In this document: in pieces, positions 21,857 through 28,737 of the stretch
Layout: every line of letters starts with the position of its first letter
How positions within the stretch are numbered: position 1 is the first letter of the stretch
Assembly (NCBI GenBank): GCA_036404255.1
Contig: DASWOP010000058.1
Location: 1 to 29,069 of the forward strand
Reading direction: 5' to 3'
From: JARLFX01 sp036404255
GTDB taxonomy: Bacteria > Acidobacteriota > Terriglobia > Terriglobales > Acidobacteriaceae
DNA length: 29,069 nucleotides
Notes under the pieces: model-generated
The model's input: the letters and a program-made list of their open reading frames with translations, nothing else
Told to the model about the DNA's origin: nothing
Databases searched by the model: none
Program-made: the position numbers and the translations under genes

Positions 21857-22972
21857 GTGAACTCCTTCGGCGATTTTCTCGGCAACCGCACCGCGGTCGA
21901 TCATCTCCGCACGGCCATCGCCGCTGGCCGTCTGCCGCACTCGCTCATCCTCGCCGGGCCTAAGGGCGCGGGCAAATACACCCTCGCACTCATGCTCGCC
22001 CAGGCCGTCAACTGCAAGAACCAGCCGCGCGAGACCGCCCCTGACGGAACCGAACTCGCCAGCTTCTGCGGCACCTGCACCAACTGCGTCCGCATCGCCG
22101 AATCCCACGACCTGCAGACCCGCATCGACGAAGCCATTGAGGCCCGCGAAGCCCTCCGCGAGGTCGACAAAAAAGAGACCCGCATCCTCGTCCAGACGCA
22201 CCCTGACGTCCTCGTCCTTCCGCCCGACCCGCCCCAGCTCCTCATCAAACTCGGCCAGGTCCGCTCGCTCACCGAGAGCATCTACTACCGCCCCGGCGAA
22301 GGCGAACGCAAGATCTACATCTTCACCTCCACCGCCTTCATGAAGGAAGCCGCCAACGCGCTGCTCAAAGTCCTCGAAGAGCCGCCCGCCTACGCGCACA
22401 TCTTCATCCTTGCGGAAAACCCCGGCGAGCTTCTCCCCACCATTCGTTCGCGCTGCGGCATCGTTCGTCTCGGCGCTCTTCCTGCTTCTGAAATCGAATC
22501 CACCCTCGCCCAGCGCCGTCCCGAATGGAAGCCCGCGCAGCGCGCCCTCGTCTCCCGTCTCGCCCAGGGAGGAATCGGCCGCGCCCTCGGCTTCGATCTA
22601 GCCGCCTACCTTACTGGCCGCGCCGACGCGCTCGTCTTCATCCTCAACGCGGTAAACGATCCCGACCATACCGCGCTCTTCAAGGTCACCGAAACCTACC
22701 GTGCCGGCGCCGACGGCGCGCTCAAGACCACCGCCCTGCTACGCGCACTCTCCAGCCTGCTGGAAGACATCCTTCTCATCCAATCCGGTGCGCCCGCACT
22801 GGTCCGCAACGTCGACATCGAACCGCAGATCGAAAAGCTCGCGTCCTCTCTTACCTTCCACTGGGTCGAGCAGGCCTCTCGCGCACTGGATCAGGTCGAA
22901 AGCGGAATGCGCCGCAACCTGCTGCGCTCCCTCTCGCTTGACGCCTTCGCCGCCCAGCTAGCCTCCCGCTAG
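21857..22972 (+). CDS. holB: DNA polymerase III delta-prime subunit
   Basis: A clamp-loader subunit of 371 residues with the AAA+ fold. The P-loop region is GPKGAGKYTLA, in which the usual Ser/Thr after Lys is Tyr; this fits a delta-prime subunit that does not bind ATP. A four-Cys zinc module (NCK...FCGTCTNC) and the sensor/SRC region (FTSTAFMKEAANALLKVLEEPP, TIRSRC) are clear. The start codon is GTG at 21857. A charged insertion (EAIEAREALREVDKKETR, about 95-112) sits between the zinc module and the HPDVLVL strand. It is slightly longer than the typical ~330 residues. Confidence 0.93.
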   Translation: MNSFGDFLGNRTAVDHLRTAIAAGRLPHSLILAGPKGAGKYTLALMLAQAVNCKNQPRETAPDGTELASFCGTCTNCVRIAESHDLQTRIDEAIEAREALREVDKKETRILVQTHPDVLVLPPDPPQLLIKLGQVRSLTESIYYRPGEGERKIYIFTSTAFMKEAANALLKVLEEPPAYAHIFILAENPGELLPTIRSRCGIVRLGALPASEIESTLAQRRPEWKPAQRALVSRLAQGGIGRALGFDLAAYLTGRADALVFILNAVNDPDHTALFKVTETYRAGADGALKTTALLRALSSLLEDILLIQSGAPALVRNVDIEPQIEKLASSLTFHWVEQASRALDQVESGMRRNLLRSLSLDAFAAQLASR

Positions 22973-23198
22973 ACTCAATTTGTCATCCCCGCAGTATTTT
23001 TTGGTCATCCCGCGGCGTCCTTTTCTTGTTATTCCCAGTATTTGTTTGTCATCCCGCAGCGCAGCGCAGGGATCTGCTGTTGTCTTTATGTTTGTGTCTC
23101 AGCGGGAACCACCACTCCACCCCACAAACCTTTTCTGCAACTTTTACTTTCAAAATCACGTCTAACAATACAAATCTAGCCAAAGCGAGTCCTTCCCA
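22973..23198. repeat. Tandem copies of the dispersed repeat upstream of the Hfq-like gene
   Basis: Four imperfect copies follow one another: near 22979 (TTTGTCATCCCCGCAGTATT), 23001 (TTGGTCATCCCGCGGCG), 23025 (CTTGTTATTCCCAGTATT) and 23045 (TTTGTCATCCCGCAGCGCAG, ending in GGGATCTGCTG). The last is the fullest. The family is the same as at 1891, 2017 and 2480-2575. The remainder is AT-rich and should hold the promoter of the Hfq-like gene (a TAACAATACAAAT stretch near 23163). Confidence 0.5.
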
Positions 23199-23606
23199 TT
23201 GACCCCACACGCAGACGCTGCGCATGACACGCCCGAAGCTACCCTCAACGGCAACCGCAAGTTGATTCGCCCCCGACTCCCCGTCTCTGCTGTGCCCACG
23301 CTCAAAAGTGTCCCAACCAATGGAAACCTCGCGGCCCCGCGCACCAAACGCCCCCCGGTGCGGCTCCAGCATGCCGAAATTACCCAGCCTGAACCCAGCC
23401 ACGCCGAAGTCTTTTACTATCAGAAGCAGGTACAGGCCCAGACCCCTATGGTGGTCGTGCTTGATGACGGAGACCGCCTGGAAGGCATCATCGAATGGTT
23501 TGACAAGGATGCAGTCAAGCTCCGCCTCACCACCCTGCAGCGCATTCTCATCTACAAGAGCTCCATCAAATTCATCTACAAAACCGGCGAAAACGCACCC
23601 GCCTGA
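23199..23606 (+). CDS. hfq: Divergent Hfq-like RNA-binding (Sm-fold) protein with N-terminal extension
   Basis: The C-terminal half (about residues 68-128) fits the Hfq/Sm fold: a helix AEVFYYQKQVQAQTP, Sm1-like strands VVVLDDGDRLEGIIEWFDKDAVKLRL, and an Sm2-like end RILIYKSSIKFIYK. Hfq normally reads YKHAI at the Sm2 site; here it is YKSSI (119-123), so the usual His is Ser. About 65 Pro- and Ala-rich residues precede the fold, and canonical Hfq lacks such a segment. Hfq binds sRNAs and mRNA A/U-rich tracts as a hexamer; whether this one does is inference. The start is uncertain: TTG at 23199 is the earliest and no ATG occurs before residue 84. A shorter start at an internal GTG or TTG would trim the extension. 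A Crp/Fnr-type regulator gene follows. Confidence 0.72.
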   Translation: MTPHADAAHDTPEATLNGNRKLIRPRLPVSAVPTLKSVPTNGNLAAPRTKRPPVRLQHAEITQPEPSHAEVFYYQKQVQAQTPMVVVLDDGDRLEGIIEWFDKDAVKLRLTTLQRILIYKSSIKFIYKTGENAPA

Positions 23607-23915
23607 TTTCCTAAAAGGTTGCTGTCGGCGCGGTATAAAGAGCCCGATAACCCCTATGCTTTCAACGTCACTTGAAAGCTGTGCGGGATTAGGCTTCTGC
23701 TCGAACACGCCTAATTCCCATCTGACATTGCGTCCTTTACCACATGTCACATTAAAAGTCTGTTCGCCAGTGTGCAAAAGTGACCATATTTATCTCCACT
23801 CCCTGTGCAATTCTGTTCTAATAGTCCACAAGGTCCGCTCCCGGGGTTGATGGTTCTATCCTGCATCACCGCACGTTGCTTTGCGCGGTAGATTGCAGAA
23901 TCGAGGTGAGACCCG
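23607..23915. other. Intergenic region before the Crp/Fnr-type gene
   Basis: This 309-bp gap holds no convincing gene. It contains a perfect inverted repeat (GCTTTCAA at 23658-23665, six-base spacer, TTGAAAGC at 23672-23679), which could be an operator or the 3' end of the Hfq-like transcript; no T-run follows. Its TTCAA-N6-TTGAA core has the general symmetry of regulator sites but is not the classic Crp or Fnr consensus. Near the downstream end is GAGGTGAG, the ribosome binding site of the regulator gene. Confidence 0.45.
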
Positions 23916-24644
23916 ATGGCCCGGCAAGTAAAAGAAACATTCGATCCCGCTGAATTTCTCGCCACCGCTGGGCTCGGACGAAGCCTTGTCCATCTCAAAG
24001 CCAAAGAGACCTTCTTCACCCAGGGCGCGCCTGCCAATTGCATCTTCTACCTGCAAACTGGACGTGCAAAGCTCACCGTCGTCTCCAAGAACGGCAAAGA
24101 AGCCACCATCACGCTGCTCGCTGCCGGCGATTTTATCGGCGAAGAGTCCATCGCCGGAGTGCCCGGCCTCCGCCTGGCCAGCGCCACGGCTCTCGCCGCA
24201 TGCACCGCCCTCAGGATCGAACGCGCCCAGATGATCAGCGTACTGCACGAAGAGCGTGCCTTCTCCGATCTCTTCCTCAAGTTCCTGCTCGCCCGCAGCA
24301 TGCGTACCCAGGCCGATCTCGTCGATCAGCTCTTCAACTCCAGCGAAAAGCGCCTGGCCCGCATCCTCCTCCTCATGGCGGAGTTCGGCATGCCCGGCGA
24401 ACCGGAGATGCTGATTCCGGCCATCACGCAGGAGACGTTGGCTGAAATGATCGGCACCACGCGCTCACGCGTCAGCTTCTTCATGAACCGCTTCCGCAAG
24501 CTTGGATTCATCGAATACAACGGCCGCATCCGTGTTCACAAATCCCTGCTCAACGTCGTTCTGCACGATCAGATGCCCGAGGATAACGCGGAAACTCCGA
24601 ATGTTGACGGCGACATGGAGAACTCTCCCCTAACCAGAAAATAA
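23916..24644 (+). CDS. Crp/Fnr family transcriptional regulator
   Basis: A 242-residue DNA-binding protein. Residues about 20-130 form a cyclic-nucleotide-binding-type beta-roll (FFTQGAPANCIFYLQTGRAKLTVV, ITLLAAGDFIGEESIAG). The Arg that contacts the cAMP phosphate in Crp is not in the expected place, and the N-terminal Cys cluster of Fnr is absent, so the ligand is unknown. A long dimerisation helix (LLARSMRTQADLVDQLFNSSEKRLARILLLM) leads to a winged helix-turn-helix near residues 170-205 (TQETLAEMIGTTRSRVSFFMNRFRKLGFIEY). The TRSRVS recognition helix is typical of this family. GAGGTGAG precedes the ATG. The last 25 residues are acidic and probably disordered. Confidence 0.92.
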   Translation: MARQVKETFDPAEFLATAGLGRSLVHLKAKETFFTQGAPANCIFYLQTGRAKLTVVSKNGKEATITLLAAGDFIGEESIAGVPGLRLASATALAACTALRIERAQMISVLHEERAFSDLFLKFLLARSMRTQADLVDQLFNSSEKRLARILLLMAEFGMPGEPEMLIPAITQETLAEMIGTTRSRVSFFMNRFRKLGFIEYNGRIRVHKSLLNVVLHDQMPEDNAETPNVDGDMENSPLTRK

Positions 24645-24738
24645 ATATCCAGTTTGTATTTAATTGAACATCCCTAACTCCGCTCCCTGCATCATAATCG
24701 CCACACAATAGTCACCAGCAGATGGGAGGGAGTAGCCA

Positions 24739-25506
24739 ATGCCTGTCACACAAATCGATCTCCTCATCGTCGACGATGATCCTGCCATGTGCGGGCTGTT
24801 CTCCCGCATCTTTACCGGCCTTGGTCATCGTGTGCGTTGCGCCCGCAGCAACTTCCTCGCGCTTCACCATCTGAAGCAGCATCTTCCCCAGGTCATCCTG
24901 ACCGACCTTCACTTGCCCGAAACTCCCGGCATGGAAGAGATGTCCATGGTCCGTTACCGCGACCCGGATATTCACGTCATTGCCACCGCCAATGCGTCTG
25001 CTGAGTCACGTCTGCAGAGCGGCTTCTCCTCCGCTCCACTCGATTCCCAAAATATCAATCTTGCGTACCTGATCAACATGATCAACCTGGGTACGCTGCC
25101 CGGTCAGCTCAGCCGCGGACTCGGCGAGCCGATCTGGATTGCGCCCCAAACTACAGCAACAAAAGAGCACGACGGAGCCTTGATTCACTGCCCCGAGTGC
25201 CTCCAGCCGTCCCCGCTCACCATCATGAATGAAGACAGCCTCATCCACCAAAGCTGCTGCATCCATTGCCTGGCGGTTCTCTACTTTATTCTGGTTCACC
25301 CGGCGCATTGCTCCATACCGGTTGCTTCGTATCAGCCTTCACGCATCGCCGCCTTGAACAGCCGGTCCCTCACCGCATCGCCAATGCCGTCCGCTGCTGG
25401 CACCGGGCACACGATCACCGTCGCTCCGCGCGCATCCAGTTCGCGCAGGCCTGCGAACAGTCTCGCCGCCAGCGCCGCCGTATCCGTCCACTCGCCCCAG
25501 CGGTAG
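24739..25506 (+). CDS. Degenerate response-regulator receiver with zinc-ribbon-like segment
   Basis: The first ~115 residues are a receiver domain: acidic pair Asp12/Asp13, phosphoacceptor Asp56 in ILTDLHLP and Thr83 in VIATANAS. The conserved Lys of the KPF motif is absent (residues 99-101 read APL), so normal phosphorylation signalling is doubtful. After a linker, CPEC (151-154) and SCCIHC (with CxxC at 174-177) form a zinc-ribbon-like module. From about residue 198 to the stop at 25506 the frame runs antisense through the 3' end of the convergent Sua5 gene, and its composition there (Ser/Ala/Arg-rich) looks like antisense translation. The real protein may therefore have lost its stop. GGGAGG precedes the ATG. 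No sensor kinase is adjacent. Confidence 0.7.
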   Translation: MPVTQIDLLIVDDDPAMCGLFSRIFTGLGHRVRCARSNFLALHHLKQHLPQVILTDLHLPETPGMEEMSMVRYRDPDIHVIATANASAESRLQSGFSSAPLDSQNINLAYLINMINLGTLPGQLSRGLGEPIWIAPQTTATKEHDGALIHCPECLQPSPLTIMNEDSLIHQSCCIHCLAVLYFILVHPAHCSIPVASYQPSRIAALNSRSLTASPMPSAAGTGHTITVAPRASSSRRPANSLAASAAVSVHSPQR

Positions 25507-26393
25507 ATCAGCGCCCGCTCACACTCTTCCGCCACAGTAAAGCGTTCCGGCAGCATCAGCCCTACCTTGCCTTGCGTCTCCGCAGCCACACGCCGAAAGC
25601 GGTACCAGAACTCCGTCAGGTCCTCACTCCCCTTGCGTTCCACCAGCACCACCCGGGCCTTTGGCGCATAGTGCCGCAACCCCACCCCCGGCGCCGGCAT
25701 ACTCTCGCGCTGGCTATCCGCACTGGATGATAAAACCTGCTCCCCTGCATCGGTAGCCGCAAACATCTCCACCGCGCCAAACTGCCCCAGCATCGCCGCC
25801 GTCACCGCTCCCGGCCGGTAGATGCGCATTGGCGTCAAGCTCACATCCACCACGGTAGATTCCACGCCCACCTTCGCCGCGCCGCCATCCAGCACCGCGT
25901 CGATAAAGCCGTCCAGGTCCTCCAGCACATGCTTCGCCGTAGTCGGGCTGGTGTGTCCAAACCGGTTTGCACTCGGAGCAGCTACCGGCACGCCCGCCGC
26001 CTCAATCAGCGCCAGCGCCAGCGAATGCCGGGGCACCCGCACGCCAACCAGTGCGCGCCCAGCCGTCACCACATCCGGCACGCAGGCCGTACGCGGCAGC
26101 AGCATCGTCAGCGGCCCCGGCCAGAACTGCCCCGCCAGCCGCTCCGCCAGCGGCGAAACCTCCGCAACATCCCGAACCATCTCCAGGTCAGTCACATGCA
26201 CGATCAGTGGGTCCCAGTGCGGCCTCTGCTTCGCCGCAAAGATCTTCTCGACGGCATCAGGATTCAGCGCATTTGCACCCAACCCATACACCGTCTCCGT
26301 CGGAAACGCGACCAGCCCGCCGCCCCGCAAAATCTCCGCCGCCGCTGCCACCGCACCCGCATCCTCAGCGCGCAGCCTTAATGTCTTACCCAT
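25332..26393 (-). CDS. L-threonylcarbamoyladenylate synthase (Sua5 type)
   Basis: Makes threonylcarbamoyl-AMP from threonine, bicarbonate and ATP, the first step of t6A modification of tRNAs that read ANN codons. At 353 residues it is the long Sua5 form: an N-terminal YrdC domain (GGGLVAFPTETVYGLGANAL, KQRPHWDPLIVHV, APSANRFGHTSPTT) plus a C-terminal Sua5 domain (about residues 225-353). ATG at 26393 is preferred over one 57 bp upstream because it matches the family N-terminus and has TATGAT exactly six bases before it; GGAGAG directly abuts the ATG, too close for a normal ribosome binding site. The CYTH gene is divergent, 92 bp away. Its 3' end overlaps the response-regulator frame by 175 bp. 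Confidence 0.92.
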   Translation of the reverse strand: MGKTLRLRAEDAGAVAAAAEILRGGGLVAFPTETVYGLGANALNPDAVEKIFAAKQRPHWDPLIVHVTDLEMVRDVAEVSPLAERLAGQFWPGPLTMLLPRTACVPDVVTAGRALVGVRVPRHSLALALIEAAGVPVAAPSANRFGHTSPTTAKHVLEDLDGFIDAVLDGGAAKVGVESTVVDVSLTPMRIYRPGAVTAAMLGQFGAVEMFAATDAGEQVLSSSADSQRESMPAPGVGLRHYAPKARVVLVERKGSEDLTEFWYRFRRVAAETQGKVGLMLPERFTVAEECERALIYRWGEWTDTAALAARLFAGLRELDARGATVIVCPVPAADGIGDAVRDRLFKAAMREG

Positions 26394-26399
26394 CTCTCC

Positions 26400-26405
26400 A
26401 TCATA
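26400..26405 (-). promoter_or_regulatory. -10-like box six bases before the Sua5 start
   Basis: On the minus strand TATGAT (26405-26400) is followed by GGAGAG and the ATG. It fits the leaderless pattern, although GGAGAG could also act weakly as a ribosome binding site. Confidence 0.45.
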
Positions 26406-26473
26406 TTCTGCGCAGCCGCAATTCCCCGCCCACGCAATTGACACTCGCATCTTTTGCCGCTTCGCTGACTCGC

Positions 26474-26479
26474 TATACT
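26474..26479 (+). promoter_or_regulatory. -10-like box six bases before the CYTH gene start
   Basis: TATACT (26474-26479) is followed by TAACTC and the ATG at 26486. A TTTTGC stretch 16 bases upstream could be a weak -35. No ribosome binding site is present between the box and the start codon. Confidence 0.55.
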
Positions 26480-26485
26480 TAACTC

Positions 26486-27061
26486 ATGGCTGTCGAGATC
26501 GAACTCAAATTCTCCGTAGACAATCTGCCCGCCCTCACACTTCGTCTGCACGAGCTTGGTTTCCATCTGGACACGCCGCGCACCTTCGAGAGCAACACGC
26601 TCTACGACACGCCCGGCCGCACGCTCCTCGCGGGCAAGCAACTCCTCCGCATCCGCCAGTACGGCGACATCTGGACATTGACACACAAGCTCCAGCCCTC
26701 AGAATTTACGCCTGACGACGTTCGCTACAAGCGCCGCATCGAAACCGAGACCACCGTAGCCGACGGCGAAATCCTCGCCACCATCTTCGCCAGCCTCGGC
26801 TACACGCCCGTCTTCCGTTACGAAAAATTCCGCGCCGAATGGTCCGATCCCGCCACCGGCGGCCACATCGTGCTCGACGAAACCCCCATCGGCACCTTTG
26901 CCGAGCTTGAAGGCGAACCCGCCTGGATCGACGCCACCCTCCTGCGCCTCAACATCCCCGCAGAATCCTGCACCACAGAGAGCTACGGCAAGCTCTTCCT
27001 CGCCTGGAAAGAGCGCACCCACAGCGAAGCCGAACATCTCACCTTCGACGCCATCCGATAA
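26486..27061 (+). CDS. CYTH domain protein (CyaB/ThTPase-like)
   Basis: A 191-residue CYTH-fold protein with the ExExK signature at its start (EIELKF, Glu4, Glu6, Lys8) and a tunnel of charged residues in alternating strands: LLRIRQYGDIWTLTHK, RYKRRIETETTV, RYEKFRAEW, HIVLDETPIGTFAELEG. CYTH enzymes act on triphosphates with divalent metal; members include class IV adenylate cyclases, thiamine triphosphatases and inorganic triphosphatases. Sequence alone does not separate these. A C-terminal Tyr/Trp-rich helix (ESYGKLFLAWKER) fits the CyaB-like branch. The start has no ribosome binding site, but a TATACT box lies six bases upstream. It is convergent with ruvC (11-bp gap). Confidence 0.85.
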   Translation: MAVEIELKFSVDNLPALTLRLHELGFHLDTPRTFESNTLYDTPGRTLLAGKQLLRIRQYGDIWTLTHKLQPSEFTPDDVRYKRRIETETTVADGEILATIFASLGYTPVFRYEKFRAEWSDPATGGHIVLDETPIGTFAELEGEPAWIDATLLRLNIPAESCTTESYGKLFLAWKERTHSEAEHLTFDAIR

Positions 27062-27072
27062 CCGCCGGAACC

Positions 27073-27573
27073 CTACCGCCTCTGCAAATCCAGCGTCCGC
27101 GCCGTATGAATATGGCAGATAGCCGCCGCCAGTGCATCGGCCGCGTCCGTCTCCGGCAGGCTATCCAGCTCCAGCAGCCTCGCCACCATGAACTGCACCT
27201 GTTCCTTCTTTGCCAGCCCATACCCCACCACGGCAGACTTGATCGACAGCGGCGCATACTCCGCGATATTCAACCCGCAGTTCGCCGCCGCCAGCATCGC
27301 CACGCCGCGCACCTGCCCCAGCTTCAGCGCAGACTTCGCATTCGCCGAGAAGAACACCTCTTCAATCGCCACAATCTCCGGCTGATGCAGGTTGAGCAGT
27401 CCCGTCAGTTCCGCATAGATCTGCGCCAGCCGCTGCGCCGTCCGTTCTTTCTTATTCAGCCGGATCACGCCGCAGCACACCGGGATCAGCTTCGGCTCGC
27501 GGGCCTCATGGTCCATCTCCACCACGCCGTAGCCAGTGAACTCCGTCCCGCAATCGATCCCAAACACGCGCAT
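27073..27573 (-). CDS. ruvC: Crossover junction endodeoxyribonuclease RuvC
   Basis: Cuts Holliday junctions made by RuvAB during homologous recombination. The 166-residue protein has the four acidic residues of the RNase H-like active site: Asp7 (GIDCGTEFTGYGVVE), Glu71 (IEEVFFSANAKSALKLGQVRG), Asp143 and Asp146 (TDAADALAAAICH). The usual GIDPG reads GIDCG, an uncommon Pro-to-Cys change next to the catalytic Asp. ATG at 27573 has TAATCT ending six bases upstream and no ribosome binding site. ruvA and ruvB are not adjacent. Confidence 0.95.
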   Translation of the reverse strand: MRVFGIDCGTEFTGYGVVEMDHEAREPKLIPVCCGVIRLNKKERTAQRLAQIYAELTGLLNLHQPEIVAIEEVFFSANAKSALKLGQVRGVAMLAAANCGLNIAEYAPLSIKSAVVGYGLAKKEQVQFMVARLLELDSLPETDAADALAAAICHIHTARTLDLQRR

Positions 27574-27579
27574 GGCTGT

Positions 27580-27585
27580 AGATTA
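27580..27585 (-). promoter_or_regulatory. -10-like box six bases before the ruvC start
   Basis: On the minus strand TAATCT (27585-27580) is followed by ACAGCC and the ruvC ATG. No ribosome binding site is present. It fits the leaderless pattern. Confidence 0.5.
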
Positions 27586-27660
27586 CCGCGCCTGCCTGAG
27601 GATGTGCGTCTTTTCTTCGCCCACCCTATTGCAAATAGAGATTCTCACCGCAAAAAAACA

Positions 27661-27743
27661 AACCACGGATTACACGGATAATCACGGATCTTTCTTTGAA
27701 CGAAAGAAGCAATCCGTGGCTTTTATCCGTGAAATCCGTGGTT
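27661..27743. repeat. Long nested inverted repeat between thiG and ruvC
   Basis: Three consecutive stem pieces match: AACCACGGATT (27661-27671) with AATCCGTGGTT (27733-27743), CACGGATAA (27673-27681) with TTATCCGTG (27723-27731), and CACGGAT (27683-27689) with ATCCGTG (27712-27718). A small hairpin (TTTCTT/GAAAGAA) forms the tip. The result is a hairpin of about 27 bp of stem in 83 bp. It lies just after the minus-strand thiG and could be its 3' end, or a member of a dispersed 'ATCCGTG' repeat family. Confidence 0.65.
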
Positions 27744-27753
27744 CAGGTTCTTT

Positions 27754-28533
27754 TTACTTCGAGATGCCATCCAACGGCGAGCTGGCCGTCGCATACAGCT
27801 TCCGCGGCATGCGCCCTGAGAGGAACGCCTTCCGCCCCGCCAACACCGCATGCTGCATCGCCTCAGCCATCATCACCGGATCCTTCGCCCCGGCAATCGC
27901 CGTATTCATCAGCACTGCGTCGAAACCCATCTCCATCGCCACCGCGGCGTCAGAAGCAGTCCCCACCCCGGCATCCACGATCAGCGGAACCTCGGTAATC
28001 AGCTCCCGCAGAATCCTCAGGTTCGCAATGTTCTGCAATCCCAGTCCCGACCCGATCGGAGCACCCAGAGGCATCACCGCCGCCGCACCTACATCGATAA
28101 GCCGTTTTGCAAACACAATGTCATCAGAGGTATACGGTAAAACAGTAAAGCCTTCCTTTACGAGCACCTCGGTTGCTACTAACGTTGCACTAACGTCCGG
28201 ATACAGCGTCTGTTGGTCCCCGATCACTTCGATCTTCACCCAGTCAGACAGTCCAACCTCCCGCCCCAGCCGCGCCGCGCGAATGGCCTCGTCCGCCGTA
28301 TAACAACCCGCCGTATTCGGCAGCAGAAAGAATTTCTTTGGGTCGATGAAGTCCAGCAACGACTCTTTGGACCGGTCCAGATTCACGCGCCTCACGGCCA
28401 CGGTCACGGCCTCTGCGCCGGATGCATCAATGGCAGCGCGCGTCTCCGCGCCATCCTTGTACTTCCCTGTTCCAACGATAAGACGAGAGCTGAAGGTGCG
28501 GCCTGCGATAACGAGCGAATCCGTATTTCCCAT
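27754..28533 (-). CDS. thiG: Thiazole synthase
   Basis: ThiG builds the thiazole phosphate ring of thiamine from deoxyxylulose phosphate, a glycine-derived imine (or tyrosine-derived) and ThiS thiocarboxylate. The 259-residue TIM-barrel protein has the catalytic Lys100 in WVKIEVIGD and the phosphate-binding stretches PLGAPIGSGLGLQN and IVDAGVGTASDAAVAMEMG. Length is normal. ATG at 28533 has TAGAAT ending six bases upstream; the intervening AGGGAC could also be a very close ribosome binding site. No other thi gene is adjacent and no TPP riboswitch signature was found upstream. Confidence 0.95.
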   Translation of the reverse strand: MGNTDSLVIAGRTFSSRLIVGTGKYKDGAETRAAIDASGAEAVTVAVRRVNLDRSKESLLDFIDPKKFFLLPNTAGCYTADEAIRAARLGREVGLSDWVKIEVIGDQQTLYPDVSATLVATEVLVKEGFTVLPYTSDDIVFAKRLIDVGAAAVMPLGAPIGSGLGLQNIANLRILRELITEVPLIVDAGVGTASDAAVAMEMGFDAVLMNTAIAGAKDPVMMAEAMQHAVLAGRKAFLSGRMPRKLYATASSPLDGISK

Positions 28534-28539
28534 GTCCCT

Positions 28540-28545
28540 ATTCTA
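28540..28545 (-). promoter_or_regulatory. -10-like box six bases before the thiG start
   Basis: On the minus strand TAGAAT (28545-28540) is followed by AGGGAC and the ATG. It uses the same hexamer and spacing as dnaE. Confidence 0.5.
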
Positions 28546-28588
28546 AGACAGCCTGTCCGGCTCCGCATGTACTGGCAGATGTATCCCG

Positions 28589-28737
28589 TTTTGCTTTTGA
28601 GATTACATTGCCAACTTTGCTTTTGGGATTAAGCCTGAGAATTGCGGTCAGTATTCACGGCGACCGTCGCGCCAAATTAAGTTCCCGGTTGTGTTTCTTT
28701 GAATTAAATCCCTGGTCTTGCTTTTGGGATTAAGCCC
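28589..28737. repeat. Degenerate direct repeats (TTGCTTTTGGGATTAAG family)
   Basis: Two near-identical copies of TTGCTTTTGGGATTAAGCC occur about 102 bp apart (ending near 28635 and 28737). Degenerate copies lie near 28589 (TTTTGCTTTTGAGATTACA) and 28692 (TTTCTTTGAATTAAATCC). The last clear copy runs directly into the hairpin cluster at 28735. No gene is seen here. Confidence 0.55.

Noticed and set aside
23049..23777. 242-codon minus-strand open frame over the Hfq-like gene
   Set aside because: It covers the repeat tract and the Hfq-like gene; the Sm-like fold on the plus strand is better supported.
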